This document shows positions 27,957 to 36,481 of a stretch of 64,000 nucleotides of DNA, one piece after another; the first letter of the stretch is position 1, and each line of letters starts with the position of its first letter. The position numbers and the translations under genes were made by a program. The notes under the pieces are model-generated. The model did not search any database. It was not told where the DNA came from and saw only the letters and a list, made by a program, of their open reading frames with translations. Where the stretch lies: assembly GCF_029531655.1 (NCBI RefSeq), contig NZ_JANRMI010000001.1, positions 124,001-188,000 on the forward strand, in the 5' to 3' direction. The stretch is from Bdellovibrio svalbardensis. GTDB lineage: Bacteria; Bdellovibrionota; Bdellovibrionia; Bdellovibrionales; Bdellovibrionaceae.

Positions 27957-28151
27957 TTAAAGATGATCAATAACGATATCACGAGCCATTACTGTTTTGC
28001 GGCCATCAGCTTTAGCGCTGTCTACGCCTTTCAAGCAAAGTTGCTCAATAGCTTTGCTAAGTACGTCGATAGTCTCAGCTGAAGTGTTCATGCCACCTTT
28101 TTCTTTGATCAATTTTTTTACTTTGCTAGTTACTACAAGAACTTCTGTCAT
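27957..28151 (-). CDS. Bacterial histone (Bdellovibrio Bd0055/HBb type)
   Basis: A 64-residue single histone fold with no tails. Helix alpha1 spans roughly residues 8-18 (TSKVKKLIKEKG), the long alpha2 about 23-49, and alpha3 about 55-63. The hallmark GRKTVMARDI places Arg51 and Asp58 as the R-D clamp, with the R-K-T turn as in archaeal histones. It closely resembles Bd0055 of B. bacteriovorus, an abundant nucleoid protein reported to bind DNA as a dimer in an unusual end-on way rather than by wrapping. The ATG at 28151 is chosen: GAGAGG lies 6 nt upstream, whereas the ATG at 28166 includes this site. Monocistronic. Confidence 0.95.
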   Translation of the reverse strand: MTEVLVVTSKVKKLIKEKGGMNTSAETIDVLSKAIEQLCLKGVDSAKADGRKTVMARDIVIDHL

Positions 28152-28277
28152 GTTGAACCTCTCCATGCGTGATTAAATGTAACATTAAAAGGTTTGCATA
28201 GGGTCTAGGAATTGACAAAGAAAAATCATTTTTGCGGCGCACTAAGTTGAGATGCGCCTTAACCTCATCACGCTATT

Positions 28278-29738
28278 TTAACGCGCAGATGGATTCACAA
28301 CTTCAGATTTTCCTTCGAGGAATCGCATCAATTCAGCCTGTCGAACGTTATTTTCTCCGGGAGAAATCCACACAAAAGTCTTTTGATCCAGAGGTTTTGT
28401 GCACTCAACATCTAGGAATGCAGGAGACCAGCATCCGCTGTTCAGATGTTCCACCGATCCAATAATTTCATGGCGAGTGATATGGGTGTGTCCATATATA
28501 ATTCGCTTCACCTTCGTGATCGCGCTGGCCATAGCGAGCACACGATCATCCGGCTCTTTGTAGCTTGAAACCAAAGAGCTGATTGATTTGCTATAAAACA
28601 AAAAGAACGGCAGCAAAGCAAATAGGGGAATAAACGCCCAGAAAAATGAAGCTTCATATACCGATCGCACAAAGACCATCAGTTGGAAAATCAAGAAGAA
28701 GGCAATAAATACGATGAACGCCCGATCCAACCATAATTCACGCGCCAGGAGCATGGGCTGACTCGCGGCTGGGTCCGAAAACAACTCCTTCAACTCACGC
28801 ACCATTCGATCTTCCGCATTGGCCTTTCGTGCGATAAGCGACACACGGTCTTCAATGCTTAAGGGATTGCGAATTGGAGCCGACAAACGGTCAAAAGAAG
28901 CGTGAATTAAGGTCGCAAGCGAGCCCCAAAACCAGGTAAAAACCAGCCCCGGCTGCGCCTTCCAAATATATTTGAAGAAGAACTTAATATACTCGGACAG
29001 GGTCATAATATAGTTCGTGTCCACATGAGGATTGAAAAATCCCATACCATTCGAAATGTACCGCGAAGCCAAATTTCCAAACGGAAGCTTCAATGAGACA
29101 TAATTATATCCTCGAACATAGGGATTGATCGGGTCTTCGCACATGCAATATGGGTCATACTGATTGCCGTGCTCAATCAGAGTGTCTTGATTGGAGATAT
29201 AAAACCATTCGACAAAACGTATTTGCTGAACTTTATCTTCGGGCAGATTTAAAGACCGAAGAATTTCCTCTTGCACCGCCGGAAAATGAAGTTCGAGATC
29301 GTGATTGCCTGTCACAAATATGACTCGATGACCACGCAATACAAATTCACGCAACGATTTCATAAAATCAGCATGATCTTTAAGAATTTTTTCGATCTTA
29401 AATCGTGAACGCTCTTGGCGCGGGAAGAGGCCGCGATGACGTTCTAACCAGCTAACATGAAAAGCCGGCTGCTCAGGCAGGGCCATAACACTGTCAAAAT
29501 CAAAGATATCGCCATTAAGAATCAACTCGATGGGAGCGCCTTGAGCTTTTTCTTCGATATGTTTAAGAAAGGTTTCAAAAACATCATCAAAGAAGAATTG
29601 CCTCGTTTTAAACTTCTTCCACAATGGGAAGCGGATATTCACAGGCTCTGCCTCTGATAAATGCAAATCACTGATCACCGCTGTGTACTGCGCCGATCGA
29701 AAGTCCGTACCTGTGTTATCAAAAAAAGAAGTGGGCAA
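28278..29738 (-). CDS. Membrane-associated calcineurin-like metallophosphoesterase
   Basis: 486 residues. Dinuclear metal-site motifs in order: ISDLHL (residue 23), NGDIFDFDS (about 70), VTGNHDLELHF (about 143), HGNQYDP (about 195) and IYGHTHITRH (about 425). Two hydrophobic segments near residues 345-395 (VFIAFFLIFQLMVFV, FFWAFIPLFALLPFFLFY) are inserted before the final GHTH motif, so the catalytic domain is completed after a membrane hairpin. The substrate is unknown; LpxH- or lipid-type phosphoesterases are possible. The start is TTG at 29738 with GGGAGG 5 nt upstream. Divergent from murD with almost no spacer. Confidence 0.85.
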   Translation of the reverse strand: MPTSFFDNTGTDFRSAQYTAVISDLHLSEAEPVNIRFPLWKKFKTRQFFFDDVFETFLKHIEEKAQGAPIELILNGDIFDFDSVMALPEQPAFHVSWLERHRGLFPRQERSRFKIEKILKDHADFMKSLREFVLRGHRVIFVTGNHDLELHFPAVQEEILRSLNLPEDKVQQIRFVEWFYISNQDTLIEHGNQYDPYCMCEDPINPYVRGYNYVSLKLPFGNLASRYISNGMGFFNPHVDTNYIMTLSEYIKFFFKYIWKAQPGLVFTWFWGSLATLIHASFDRLSAPIRNPLSIEDRVSLIARKANAEDRMVRELKELFSDPAASQPMLLARELWLDRAFIVFIAFFLIFQLMVFVRSVYEASFFWAFIPLFALLPFFLFYSKSISSLVSSYKEPDDRVLAMASAITKVKRIIYGHTHITRHEIIGSVEHLNSGCWSPAFLDVECTKPLDQKTFVWISPGENNVRQAELMRFLEGKSEVVNPSAR

Positions 29739-29760
29739 ATCTGCCTCCCACGAATATGAT
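29732..29760 (+). promoter_or_regulatory. Predicted murD promoter, leaderless geometry
   Basis: -35 TGGGCA (29732-29737), 17-nt spacer, -10 TATGAT (29755-29760), then 7 nt to the ATG at 29768. The promoter overlaps the start and ribosome binding site of the divergent phosphoesterase gene. Consensus-based prediction. Confidence 0.45.
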
Positions 29761-29767
29761 CCTCGAG

Positions 29768-31072
29768 ATGAACGAATTTATCAAGAACCTCAAGACACCA
29801 ATTGCAATTGTCGGTATGGGAAAAAGTGGTGAAGCAGCTAAACGCCTGCTTCTAGCCGCCGGGGTCTCCGCAAACGCTATCAAATGCTTTGATGGAAAGT
29901 TAGCGACCGCAGACTACAATGATCCGAGTAAACTCATGTCTGAGGTCCAACCGAAAACCCTCGTCGTCTCTCCAGGCGTTCCCCTTGCTTCCCAATGGAT
30001 CCAATCGGCTCGCCAACATGGTATTGAGGTCACCAGTGAGATTTCACTTTCATGTTCATTTCTTACCACTGAAAAATTGATTGGAGTTACTGGGTCCGTG
30101 GGAAAAAGCACCACAGTATCTCTTCTGCAGGCAGGTCTAGCCGCATTTTCAAAAACCGCTTTTGTGGGCGGAAATTTAGGAACCCCTTTTGCTGAATATG
30201 CCGCCGACTTAGTCGAAGGCGTTCGTAAACCTGCCGATTGGGTTGTTTTAGAACTTTCGAGCTATCAACTGGAAAATTGCGATGGTCTTTTCTTGGACCT
30301 ATCGGCCATTACCTTCCTAACTTCGAATCATCTTGAACGTTACGAAAATCTTCAGCACTACTACGAAACAAAGTGGAAGATCCTTTCTATCACAAAAGAC
30401 AAAATGCTCCTCAATAGTGAGGGTGGGGATCTTGTCGAATATGCAAAGACCATGAATCACTCTGAGCAAGTTCGCTTTATTTCAAGAAATGATACAGAAT
30501 TAAAATCTTTGCAACTTGATAAGGCTCTATTAATTGGTCAGCACAACCAAGACAACCTCGCCTTGGCGGCAACCCTGGCTCTTGAAGCGGGATGGCCACA
30601 CTCTGCGATTGAGGCCATGAAGAACTTTACCGGACTTTCTCATCGACTTGAAAATTTAGGCACTTCTAAAGGCATTCGCTTCATCAATGACAGTAAGGCC
30701 ACGGCAATAGACAGCGTTCTAATAGCCGCGACGGCCGCTTTTGACACATTAGTTCCCGGTGGAAAATTATTTTTACTTTTAGGGGGCCGGGATAAAAATC
30801 TGCCATGGGAGCAACTGAAAGTCTTAGCTGCCTTCATTGATATCGAGTTCATCTTTTTCGGTGAATGCCGGGAGATCGCGCAAAAGAAATCTGAACTTGA
30901 TGGGGTTAGCTTTTCAAGATTAGACGAGGCTTTGACATATGCCTTTGATCACGCCAAAAGCGCAGATACAGTGCTACTCAGTCCTGGCGGAACCAGCTTG
31001 GATGAATTTAAATCCTTCGAAGATCGCGGAAATTTCTTTAAGAAAAAAGTAGAGGAATTTTCTTCAAAATAA
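29768..31072 (+). CDS. murD: UDP-N-acetylmuramoylalanine--D-glutamate ligase MurD
   Basis: Mur ligase that adds D-Glu to UDP-MurNAc-L-Ala in the cytoplasm. 434 residues from ATG 29768 (an in-frame ATG at 29756 adds four). Domains: N-terminal Rossmann (AIVGMGKSGEAAKRLL), ATP-binding P-loop GVTGSVGKSTTVS near residue 115, central motif FLTSNHLERYEN, and C-terminal domain with HRLENLG and NDSKATAIDS. The start is chosen because a -10 box (TATGAT) ends 7 nt before it and no ribosome binding site serves either ATG. It converges on the 713-residue gene. Confidence 0.95.
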   Translation: MNEFIKNLKTPIAIVGMGKSGEAAKRLLLAAGVSANAIKCFDGKLATADYNDPSKLMSEVQPKTLVVSPGVPLASQWIQSARQHGIEVTSEISLSCSFLTTEKLIGVTGSVGKSTTVSLLQAGLAAFSKTAFVGGNLGTPFAEYAADLVEGVRKPADWVVLELSSYQLENCDGLFLDLSAITFLTSNHLERYENLQHYYETKWKILSITKDKMLLNSEGGDLVEYAKTMNHSEQVRFISRNDTELKSLQLDKALLIGQHNQDNLALAATLALEAGWPHSAIEAMKNFTGLSHRLENLGTSKGIRFINDSKATAIDSVLIAATAAFDTLVPGGKLFLLLGGRDKNLPWEQLKVLAAFIDIEFIFFGECREIAQKKSELDGVSFSRLDEALTYAFDHAKSADTVLLSPGGTSLDEFKSFEDRGNFFKKKVEEFSSK

Positions 31073-31093
31073 TTCCGCGAACTACTCGCGGAA
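31073..31093. terminator. Hairpin shared by convergent stops
   Basis: TTCCGCGA (31073-31080) / TCGCGGAA (31086-31093) starts at the murD stop codon and includes the stop codon of the opposite gene in its loop and stem. No T-run follows, so intrinsic termination would be weak. Confidence 0.5.
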
Positions 31094-33223
31094 AGATAAC
31101 ACCGACAAGGAATTCGGATCGACCGGAAGAACTCGAGAGTAAATCTTTTGAGTTCTGCTTCCCACAACCACAATTTCATGAGTGTCTTCAGGAACATTAT
31201 AAAGAATAAAGCCCCCGCCACTCATACCCTTGCGATTCTGTAAGATGCGCCCCTGCATATCAAAATATACGACATTATGCGGATTAAAATTATCGTAGCC
31301 CGCAATATAAACTTCAAAATCTTCGTCCGGCACAAATCCAACGATGATGGCGCCACTTGGTGAATCATCAATCTTTAAGAACGACTTGATTGCGCTCAGC
31401 CAGCTAAATTGAACCAACGGTACGTGAATGAACTCTTCATTGTCATTATAGATGTAACGAGCTGGAATGTAATCCGCCCCCTCTGGATGAACTCTCATTA
31501 AACCAAGACGATTCAAATGAGGAAGCATCAAAGATTGAGTTCCGTTTTCAACATTGAGCTCATCCTGAAGACTCTGCATGGTTACGGTCGCCGCTCGGGC
31601 TTCGCCGGTAAAGGCATCATAGACCTTTAATGGAACCGGCTCAGATTTAATCGTAGAATCAATATCACCCTGAGCAACAGTACCTTCTTCGGCCACCACA
31701 TTTACGTAGCCAAAAATTGAATCCGAACGGGTCGCCAGCAATGAGTGGAATCCAGGATTCACGTCAACGAAAGCAAACAAACCATTCTCGCTGGTTGTTT
31801 TGAGTTGCGGATCTGGAATCATGAATGAGTTGAAATAGACCGGCTGCAATCCTGGGTTTGATTCCACAGAAACATCAATACCTGCCAAAGTTTTTCCATC
31901 GAGGGCAACTCGTCCCCAGATAATTGTAGGCTCACCATCGAAAGACAAGGCTCTCTGTTGCGCGACGATGTCCTGCAGGGCTTTAATCATAGAGGAAGGG
32001 TACAGAGATGTTTTGAATTCCTGACCTGAAACGATAATTTGCGTGGTCTGTAAATGCTTCGGTGCTGCCACTCTCATGACAGTAGTCGAACCCTTGGCCA
32101 CGTTATCCATGGCGACAAGGCCATCTTTTTTTACCGGAACATCACTAACGCCTTTTACAAAAGTCACCCGCGTCTGAGCTGGAGCCACTTCGGTTGGCTT
32201 AGGATTGTAGGCGCTGGTCACAATTCCTGAGAAATCCGCATGCGGCTCAACCTTCAACTTCGGACCCTGCAGATAATTGGTATTATTTGTGGCGACTCGG
32301 TTCAGGCGGAAGCTTCCTTCACCCAAGGTCTTCCCATCTTTATCCACCAAACGAGCGACCACAGATCCTGAAGTCTCTTCGACATCTATATTATAAGTAC
32401 CCTGAACAAGATCGACTCTTCCAAGTTCTTTGAGAATGCCTTCGTCATTACGGCGAATTTCAATATGATGTTCATTTGTAACTGCAAGACCGCCGGTAAT
32501 TTCAATCGGTCCAACAATTCGGCGACCACGCGCTTGCTCTTCTTTAGAAGGCACCAGACTTTGCTCACCCAAGGTGCGTGTTACAGAAGGGTGGCCGGTT
32601 TCAACTGATGGACGGGGCGGTTCAGAACGAGTGTGCCCATTTGCGTCCGTCGAAGCGACATAAATTTTATTGTTGGGAACAGATCCTCGAATTGAATTTC
32701 CAACCAAGACACCTGATTTCTCAAGTACCTCTTGGGCTTTTTCGGAGAAGCTTGCTTCCTTCCATTCCTGATTCAACACTTCAGAGCGATACTGAGCCTC
32801 TTGCACGCGTTTTCTTTCAGACGGTGAAAGTTGGTCGACCCACGAGCTGTCAGTGATGGACTCACTTGCCGTCAGGCGCCCTGGAGCGGCGCTGGCGGCG
32901 GGAATCGGTTCCGGTATTTTCTTTAGAACCATTTCCGAAAGAACAATTCTTTGCGCGAACAACGGCGCAAAACTTTTGCCAGAATCTAAATGTATCGCAG
33001 TCTTATTTTGAATTTGCTCCCACTCAGAGGCGGGTTTTCTGGTTTCAATTAACTCTTCGAACGCGACATAAGCTGGAGAATTTTTTTGAGCTTTAATTGT
33101 GAGGGCTTCGTAAATAGGAATGAACTTCACGCCGCCAATATTACTTGACCACGCAAAGCATCCTGCTACGACTGCGATCGGCAAAAGCCGTCTGAGCTGC
33201 ATTCCTCGCAACGTCCACCTCAT
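31082..33223 (-). CDS. Large exported protein with carboxypeptidase-regulatory-like beta domains
   Basis: 713 residues; no named family recognised. The N-terminus has a signal-anchor-like hydrophobic stretch (LLPIAVVAGCFAW, residues 13-25). Residues 40-230 are charged and low in structure. From about 240 on there are successive beta-sandwich-like segments; IIWGRVALDGKTLAGIDVSVES and GLFAFVDVNPGFHSLLAT resemble carboxypeptidase-regulatory/CNA-B folds. An extracytoplasmic, possibly surface-exposed structural role is inference. GAGGAG lies 26 nt before the ATG, separated by a small hairpin (33228-33248) that could bring it near. Last gene of a long minus-strand series. Confidence 0.75.
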   Translation of the reverse strand: MRWTLRGMQLRRLLPIAVVAGCFAWSSNIGGVKFIPIYEALTIKAQKNSPAYVAFEELIETRKPASEWEQIQNKTAIHLDSGKSFAPLFAQRIVLSEMVLKKIPEPIPAASAAPGRLTASESITDSSWVDQLSPSERKRVQEAQYRSEVLNQEWKEASFSEKAQEVLEKSGVLVGNSIRGSVPNNKIYVASTDANGHTRSEPPRPSVETGHPSVTRTLGEQSLVPSKEEQARGRRIVGPIEITGGLAVTNEHHIEIRRNDEGILKELGRVDLVQGTYNIDVEETSGSVVARLVDKDGKTLGEGSFRLNRVATNNTNYLQGPKLKVEPHADFSGIVTSAYNPKPTEVAPAQTRVTFVKGVSDVPVKKDGLVAMDNVAKGSTTVMRVAAPKHLQTTQIIVSGQEFKTSLYPSSMIKALQDIVAQQRALSFDGEPTIIWGRVALDGKTLAGIDVSVESNPGLQPVYFNSFMIPDPQLKTTSENGLFAFVDVNPGFHSLLATRSDSIFGYVNVVAEEGTVAQGDIDSTIKSEPVPLKVYDAFTGEARAATVTMQSLQDELNVENGTQSLMLPHLNRLGLMRVHPEGADYIPARYIYNDNEEFIHVPLVQFSWLSAIKSFLKIDDSPSGAIIVGFVPDEDFEVYIAGYDNFNPHNVVYFDMQGRILQNRKGMSGGGFILYNVPEDTHEIVVVGSRTQKIYSRVLPVDPNSLSVLSFRE

Positions 33224-33259
33224 GAAGAATAGTCAGTACTTGACTACTCCTCATGGTAT

Positions 33260-33700
33260 TTAGAATGAGCGGAAGTCGTCAATAACGTTACGGGAGTCAC
33301 GACTTTGGTTAAGTGCTTTTTTGATCTTTTCCGCAATGGCAGCGGCTTTGTCGTCATCGCGGTCAGTGAGTTCAAATCCACCTTCAGTATCGCGATCTTC
33401 GATTAAAACCTGGACCTGAATGTCATAAGGACGACGATCCCCGAGGATCGTCACACGCGTAGAGTAGCGCTCCTTGGCCATATCCATCTTCGCGATTTCC
33501 TTGCCTTTTTTATCATAGTACTTTGAAGCCATCTCTCGCCCGTTTTCGCTAACCATGCGTGGCTCACCGATAACTGACACAATGACTTTTCTTGTTTCGC
33601 TGACGTTTAAAGGAGTTTCACGAAGAACAATCCCTCCGGTGCGGCAGCTAGACAAAAGCAGTGCTGAACTACAGATAAAAAGGCTAAGAAGTCGTTTCAT
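33260..33700 (-). CDS. Small lipoprotein of unknown function
   Basis: 146 residues. Lipobox LSSC (Cys19). The mature part mixes beta segments (KVIVSVIGEPRMVS, RVTILGDRRPYDIQVQVLIED) with a charged helical C-terminus (DDDKAAAIAEKIKKALNQ). No family recognised. Its ATG overlaps the transaldolase stop by one base (TAATG), showing translational coupling; the next gene follows 36 bp later. Confidence 0.8.
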   Translation of the reverse strand: MKRLLSLFICSSALLLSSCRTGGIVLRETPLNVSETRKVIVSVIGEPRMVSENGREMASKYYDKKGKEIAKMDMAKERYSTRVTILGDRRPYDIQVQVLIEDRDTEGGFELTDRDDDKAAAIAEKIKKALNQSRDSRNVIDDFRSF

Positions 33701-34347
33701 TATTTCTTTTGACCTTTATTCCAGTCATCCATGAACTGCTTGATGCCCTTATCAGTCAATGGATGAGAGGTCATTTGCTGCATCACTTTGAATGGAATTG
33801 TCGCAATATCGGCGCCCATCTCTGCAGCAAATTGCAAATGCATAGGACCACGGACACTTGCTACCAATACTTCAGTCGCGAAATCGTACTGGTCATAAAT
33901 TTGAATAACCTGACTAACCATCGCCATGCCGTCTGATCCAATGTCATCCAAACGACCTACGAAAGGTGAAACCATAGTTGCACCAGCTTTCGCCGCCAAC
34001 AAAGCCTGAAGGGGAGAGAATACCAATGTGACGTTGGTCTTGATGCCTTCAGCAGTCAGTTTTTTAACTGCGATCATACCATCTTCACACATCGGAATTT
34101 TCACAACGACGTTAGAAGCAATCTTCGCAAGCTCTTTACCTTCGCGTACCATTTCTTCATGCTGAAGGCTGATTACCTCAGCGGAAACAGGACCCGGGAT
34201 CTCTTTGCAGATTTCGCGGATGATATCGTGAAAAGGGCGGTTCTCTTTTGCAATCAAAGAAGGATTTGTAGTAACACCATCAACCCAACCACGAAGATTG
34301 GCTTGTTTAATTTCTTCTAGATTGGCTGTATCGATAAAAAACTTCAT
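33700..34347 (-). CDS. tal: Transaldolase, small TalC/FSA type
   Basis: Pentose-phosphate-pathway enzyme transferring a dihydroxyacetone unit. The 215 residues match the short decameric class. Motifs: [25 protein letters not shown] near residue 24, Schiff-base Lys83 in VVVKIP, the conserved [19 protein letters not shown], and [11 protein letters not shown]. The fructose-6-phosphate aldolase alternative cannot be excluded but is less common. The start at 34347 is preferred to an upstream ATG at 34374, because AGGGAG lies 5 nt before it. Downstream of the dap genes. Confidence 0.92.
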   Translation of the reverse strand: MKFFIDTANLEEIKQANLRGWVDGVTTNPSLIAKENRPFHDIIREICKEIPGPVSAEVISLQHEEMVREGKELAKIASNVVVKIPMCEDGMIAVKKLTAEGIKTNVTLVFSPLQALLAAKAGATMVSPFVGRLDDIGSDGMAMVSQVIQIYDQYDFATEVLVASVRGPMHLQFAAEMGADIATIPFKVMQQMTSHPLTDKGIKQFMDDWNKGQKK

Positions 34348-34410
34348 GGGAACTCCCTGACTGATATGTGGCAATTTAATCTTACATAGAAATTTGTACG
34401 TCGCCTGATA

Positions 34411-34917
34411 TTAAAAATCAACCAGGCTTTTACCTTGAATATAAAACTCAGCCATTCGGGCTGGAGCTGCTGTCCGCGAAATTTCACTGAGGGTTTTCTG
34501 AAAGATCGGGTGCTCGTATTGACCCCAGGCTTCCGCAGCACATCGGATTATGAGTGGATCTGTATGCATCTCTGGATAGGGCAGAGTCAGACGTGGAGAC
34601 ATCAAGATTGCGTTATCATACGAGAGCAGAATCAATTCAGCATGACTTTTTTGGCTTAAACCTTGCGAACCTTGCTCGCACATAGACAAAACCATGTGCA
34701 AGCATTGATCAACACTCATCACCGTTTCAAACCGGATAACAAATTCCATGCGAGCGTTAAGATCCACTCGCGCATCCGTAAGATACCTTTTATAAACCGA
34801 AGAAATAGATACAATTTCGCCGCATTCAAGGATCTTGGCCAATAGATCTTTCGCCTTGGCATCGCCACCGACTAAATCCAAGGCTACAAATATCAGCGCA
34901 TTATGCGGTTGATTCAT
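34411..34917 (-). CDS. Degenerate HPPK (FolK)-like protein
   Basis: 168 residues with the layout of hydroxymethylpterin pyrophosphokinase: EIVSISSVYKRYL near residue 34, ILLSYDN, and PRLTLPYPEMHTDPL near 108. However, the two Mg-binding aspartates of the family (the LDLDLL motif) are replaced in SHAELILLSYDN by Glu and Ile, and the N-terminal ALGSN-type loop reads ALDLVGGD. It is therefore probably not an active FolK, or is a divergent relative with another role. It overlaps dapB by 4 bp (ATGA), so it is translated with the lysine/DAP genes. Confidence 0.7.
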   Translation of the reverse strand: MNQPHNALIFVALDLVGGDAKAKDLLAKILECGEIVSISSVYKRYLTDARVDLNARMEFVIRFETVMSVDQCLHMVLSMCEQGSQGLSQKSHAELILLSYDNAILMSPRLTLPYPEMHTDPLIIRCAAEAWGQYEHPIFQKTLSEISRTAAPARMAEFYIQGKSLVDF

Positions 34918-35600
34918 GCTTTCTTTCCGAAAAGAACATCACGAATCTGATAGAGACCAGGTTTTTGTTTTGCCAACCAAGATGCCGCACGAACCGCGCC
35001 TTTTGCAAAAACAGTTCTATTTAGGGCGCTGTGTTCGAAAGTTAAAACCTCTTCATCACTCATCGCAAAGATTTTGTGAACACCGAAAACACCACCACCT
35101 CGGATTGCTAGGGGCTCAGGAATTGTTTTACCAACGGCTTTAACCAGGTTTTCCTGTAATGTAATGGCGGTCCCAGAGGGCTTATCTTTCTTTCGATTAT
35201 GATGAATCTCTTCAATCTGAAAATCAAAATTTGAAATTGCAGACAAAGACTTCAATGCTTCGTTAAGTACCGCAACACCCATACTCATATTGGAAGCCCA
35301 CAGCAGCGGAATCTTCGATCCGTATTTTTTAAGCAGTGCTTTTTCTTTTGCTGTGAAACCGGTCGTTCCACAAACAACCGGAGTGTTATACTTTGCCGCC
35401 ATCTTTAAAACACCCGCGAATGCTTCCGGGGTGGAAAAATCAATCCACACGTCGACTTTAGAGGCTTTTTTCGGATCAACCTTCTCATCACGAAGAAGGG
35501 GATAAAATAATTCGCAATCGGCACCCTGCTCGAGAACTGAAGCAATCTCTTTACCCATGCGACCACCGGCGCCAACCAGGCCGATTTTCAGTTTCTTCAT
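34914..35600 (-). CDS. dapB: 4-Hydroxy-tetrahydrodipicolinate reductase DapB
   Basis: Reduces HTPA to tetrahydrodipicolinate in the DAP/lysine pathway. 228 residues. NAD(P)-binding GLVGAGGRMGKEI at the N-terminus, DFSTPEAF, VCGTTGF, and the catalytic EIHHNRKKDKPSGTA near residue 135. ATGA overlaps with dapA upstream and the HPPK-like gene downstream. Confidence 0.96.
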   Translation of the reverse strand: MKKLKIGLVGAGGRMGKEIASVLEQGADCELFYPLLRDEKVDPKKASKVDVWIDFSTPEAFAGVLKMAAKYNTPVVCGTTGFTAKEKALLKKYGSKIPLLWASNMSMGVAVLNEALKSLSAISNFDFQIEEIHHNRKKDKPSGTAITLQENLVKAVGKTIPEPLAIRGGGVFGVHKIFAMSDEEVLTFEHSALNRTVFAKGAVRAASWLAKQKPGLYQIRDVLFGKKA

Positions 35601-36481
35601 GCCAGAACTCCAACTTTGGTCATTTCCGCTTTGAGTTTTGCCGAGTGCTCTTCACCCAGTTCAACCAAAGGAAGGCGCATCTCTGCGGAATCAATAAGGC
35701 CCATCAACTGAACCGCTTTTTTAACCGGGATAGGATTTGCTTCAACGAACAGCAGGTTAATCAGGTCATTGTACTTCGCGATGTCTTGGCGGGCTTTATC
35801 CATTGCACCTTCAGCCGCCCAAGCTTTCCACTGAGCCATCTGCTTTGGAATAACATGAGTCGCGACTGAGATCACACCATGACCGCCAACACCCAAGAAT
35901 TCGACATAAGTGCCGTCGTCACCAGAAAGCATCACAAATTCTTTGCCACAGGCTTTGATAATCTCTTCTGCGAAATCAACTTTTCCGGTTGCCTCTTTAA
36001 TACCAATGATGCCAGGCACTTTGGAAAGATCACGAATTGTCTCCGTCGCCAATGAGGTGATTGTGCGCCCCGGAACGTTATATAGAATCGTCGGAATCTT
36101 TACAGATGATGCAACCGCCTTGAAGTGCTCGTACAATCCGCGTTGTGGAGGTTTATTGTAATAGGGGACAACAACCAGAATTGCATCGGCACCAAGACTC
36201 TCTGCCTTTTTTGAATCTTCAATGGTCTTCGCCGTGTCATTGGATCCCGTTCCCATAATCAGCGGAACTTTGTCCCCGACCATTTTGCGAACGTATTTAA
36301 AAAGTTCAACTTTTTCAGTTTCAGTTAAAGTCGGGCTTTCCGCTGTGGTGCCGTTGATAACAAATCCATCCACGCCATTTGCAAGCTGATGTTTTACCAA
36401 ACGGTCAATAGAACCAAAATCAATTTTGCCATTCTTAAATGGTGTCAAAAGAGCCGTGAACGTACCTTTAAAATTTTTCAT
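35597..36481 (-). CDS. dapA: 4-Hydroxy-tetrahydrodipicolinate synthase DapA
   Basis: Condenses pyruvate with aspartate semialdehyde, the first step of the DAP branch. 294 residues, TIM barrel. Motifs: GTFTALLTPF, NGTTAESPTLTETEK, the Tyr of ILYNVPGRT and the Schiff-base Lys in GIKEATGK near residue 160, SGDDG. Overlaps dapF and dapB by 4 bp each. Confidence 0.97.
   Translation of the reverse strand: MKNFKGTFTALLTPFKNGKIDFGSIDRLVKHQLANGVDGFVINGTTAESPTLTETEKVELFKYVRKMVGDKVPLIMGTGSNDTAKTIEDSKKAESLGADAILVVVPYYNKPPQRGLYEHFKAVASSVKIPTILYNVPGRTITSLATETIRDLSKVPGIIGIKEATGKVDFAEEIIKACGKEFVMLSGDDGTYVEFLGVGGHGVISVATHVIPKQMAQWKAWAAEGAMDKARQDIAKYNDLINLLFVEANPIPVKKAVQLMGLIDSAEMRLPLVELGEEHSAKLKAEMTKVGVLA

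Noticed and set aside
28152-28166. Five-residue longer histone start (MERFN)
   Set aside because: This sequence contains the GAGAGG ribosome binding site of the 28151 start.
28236-28258. GGCGCA/TGCGCC hairpin as a terminator of the phosphoesterase gene
   Set aside because: Only six pairs with an 11-nt loop and no uninterrupted T-run; left out of the feature list.
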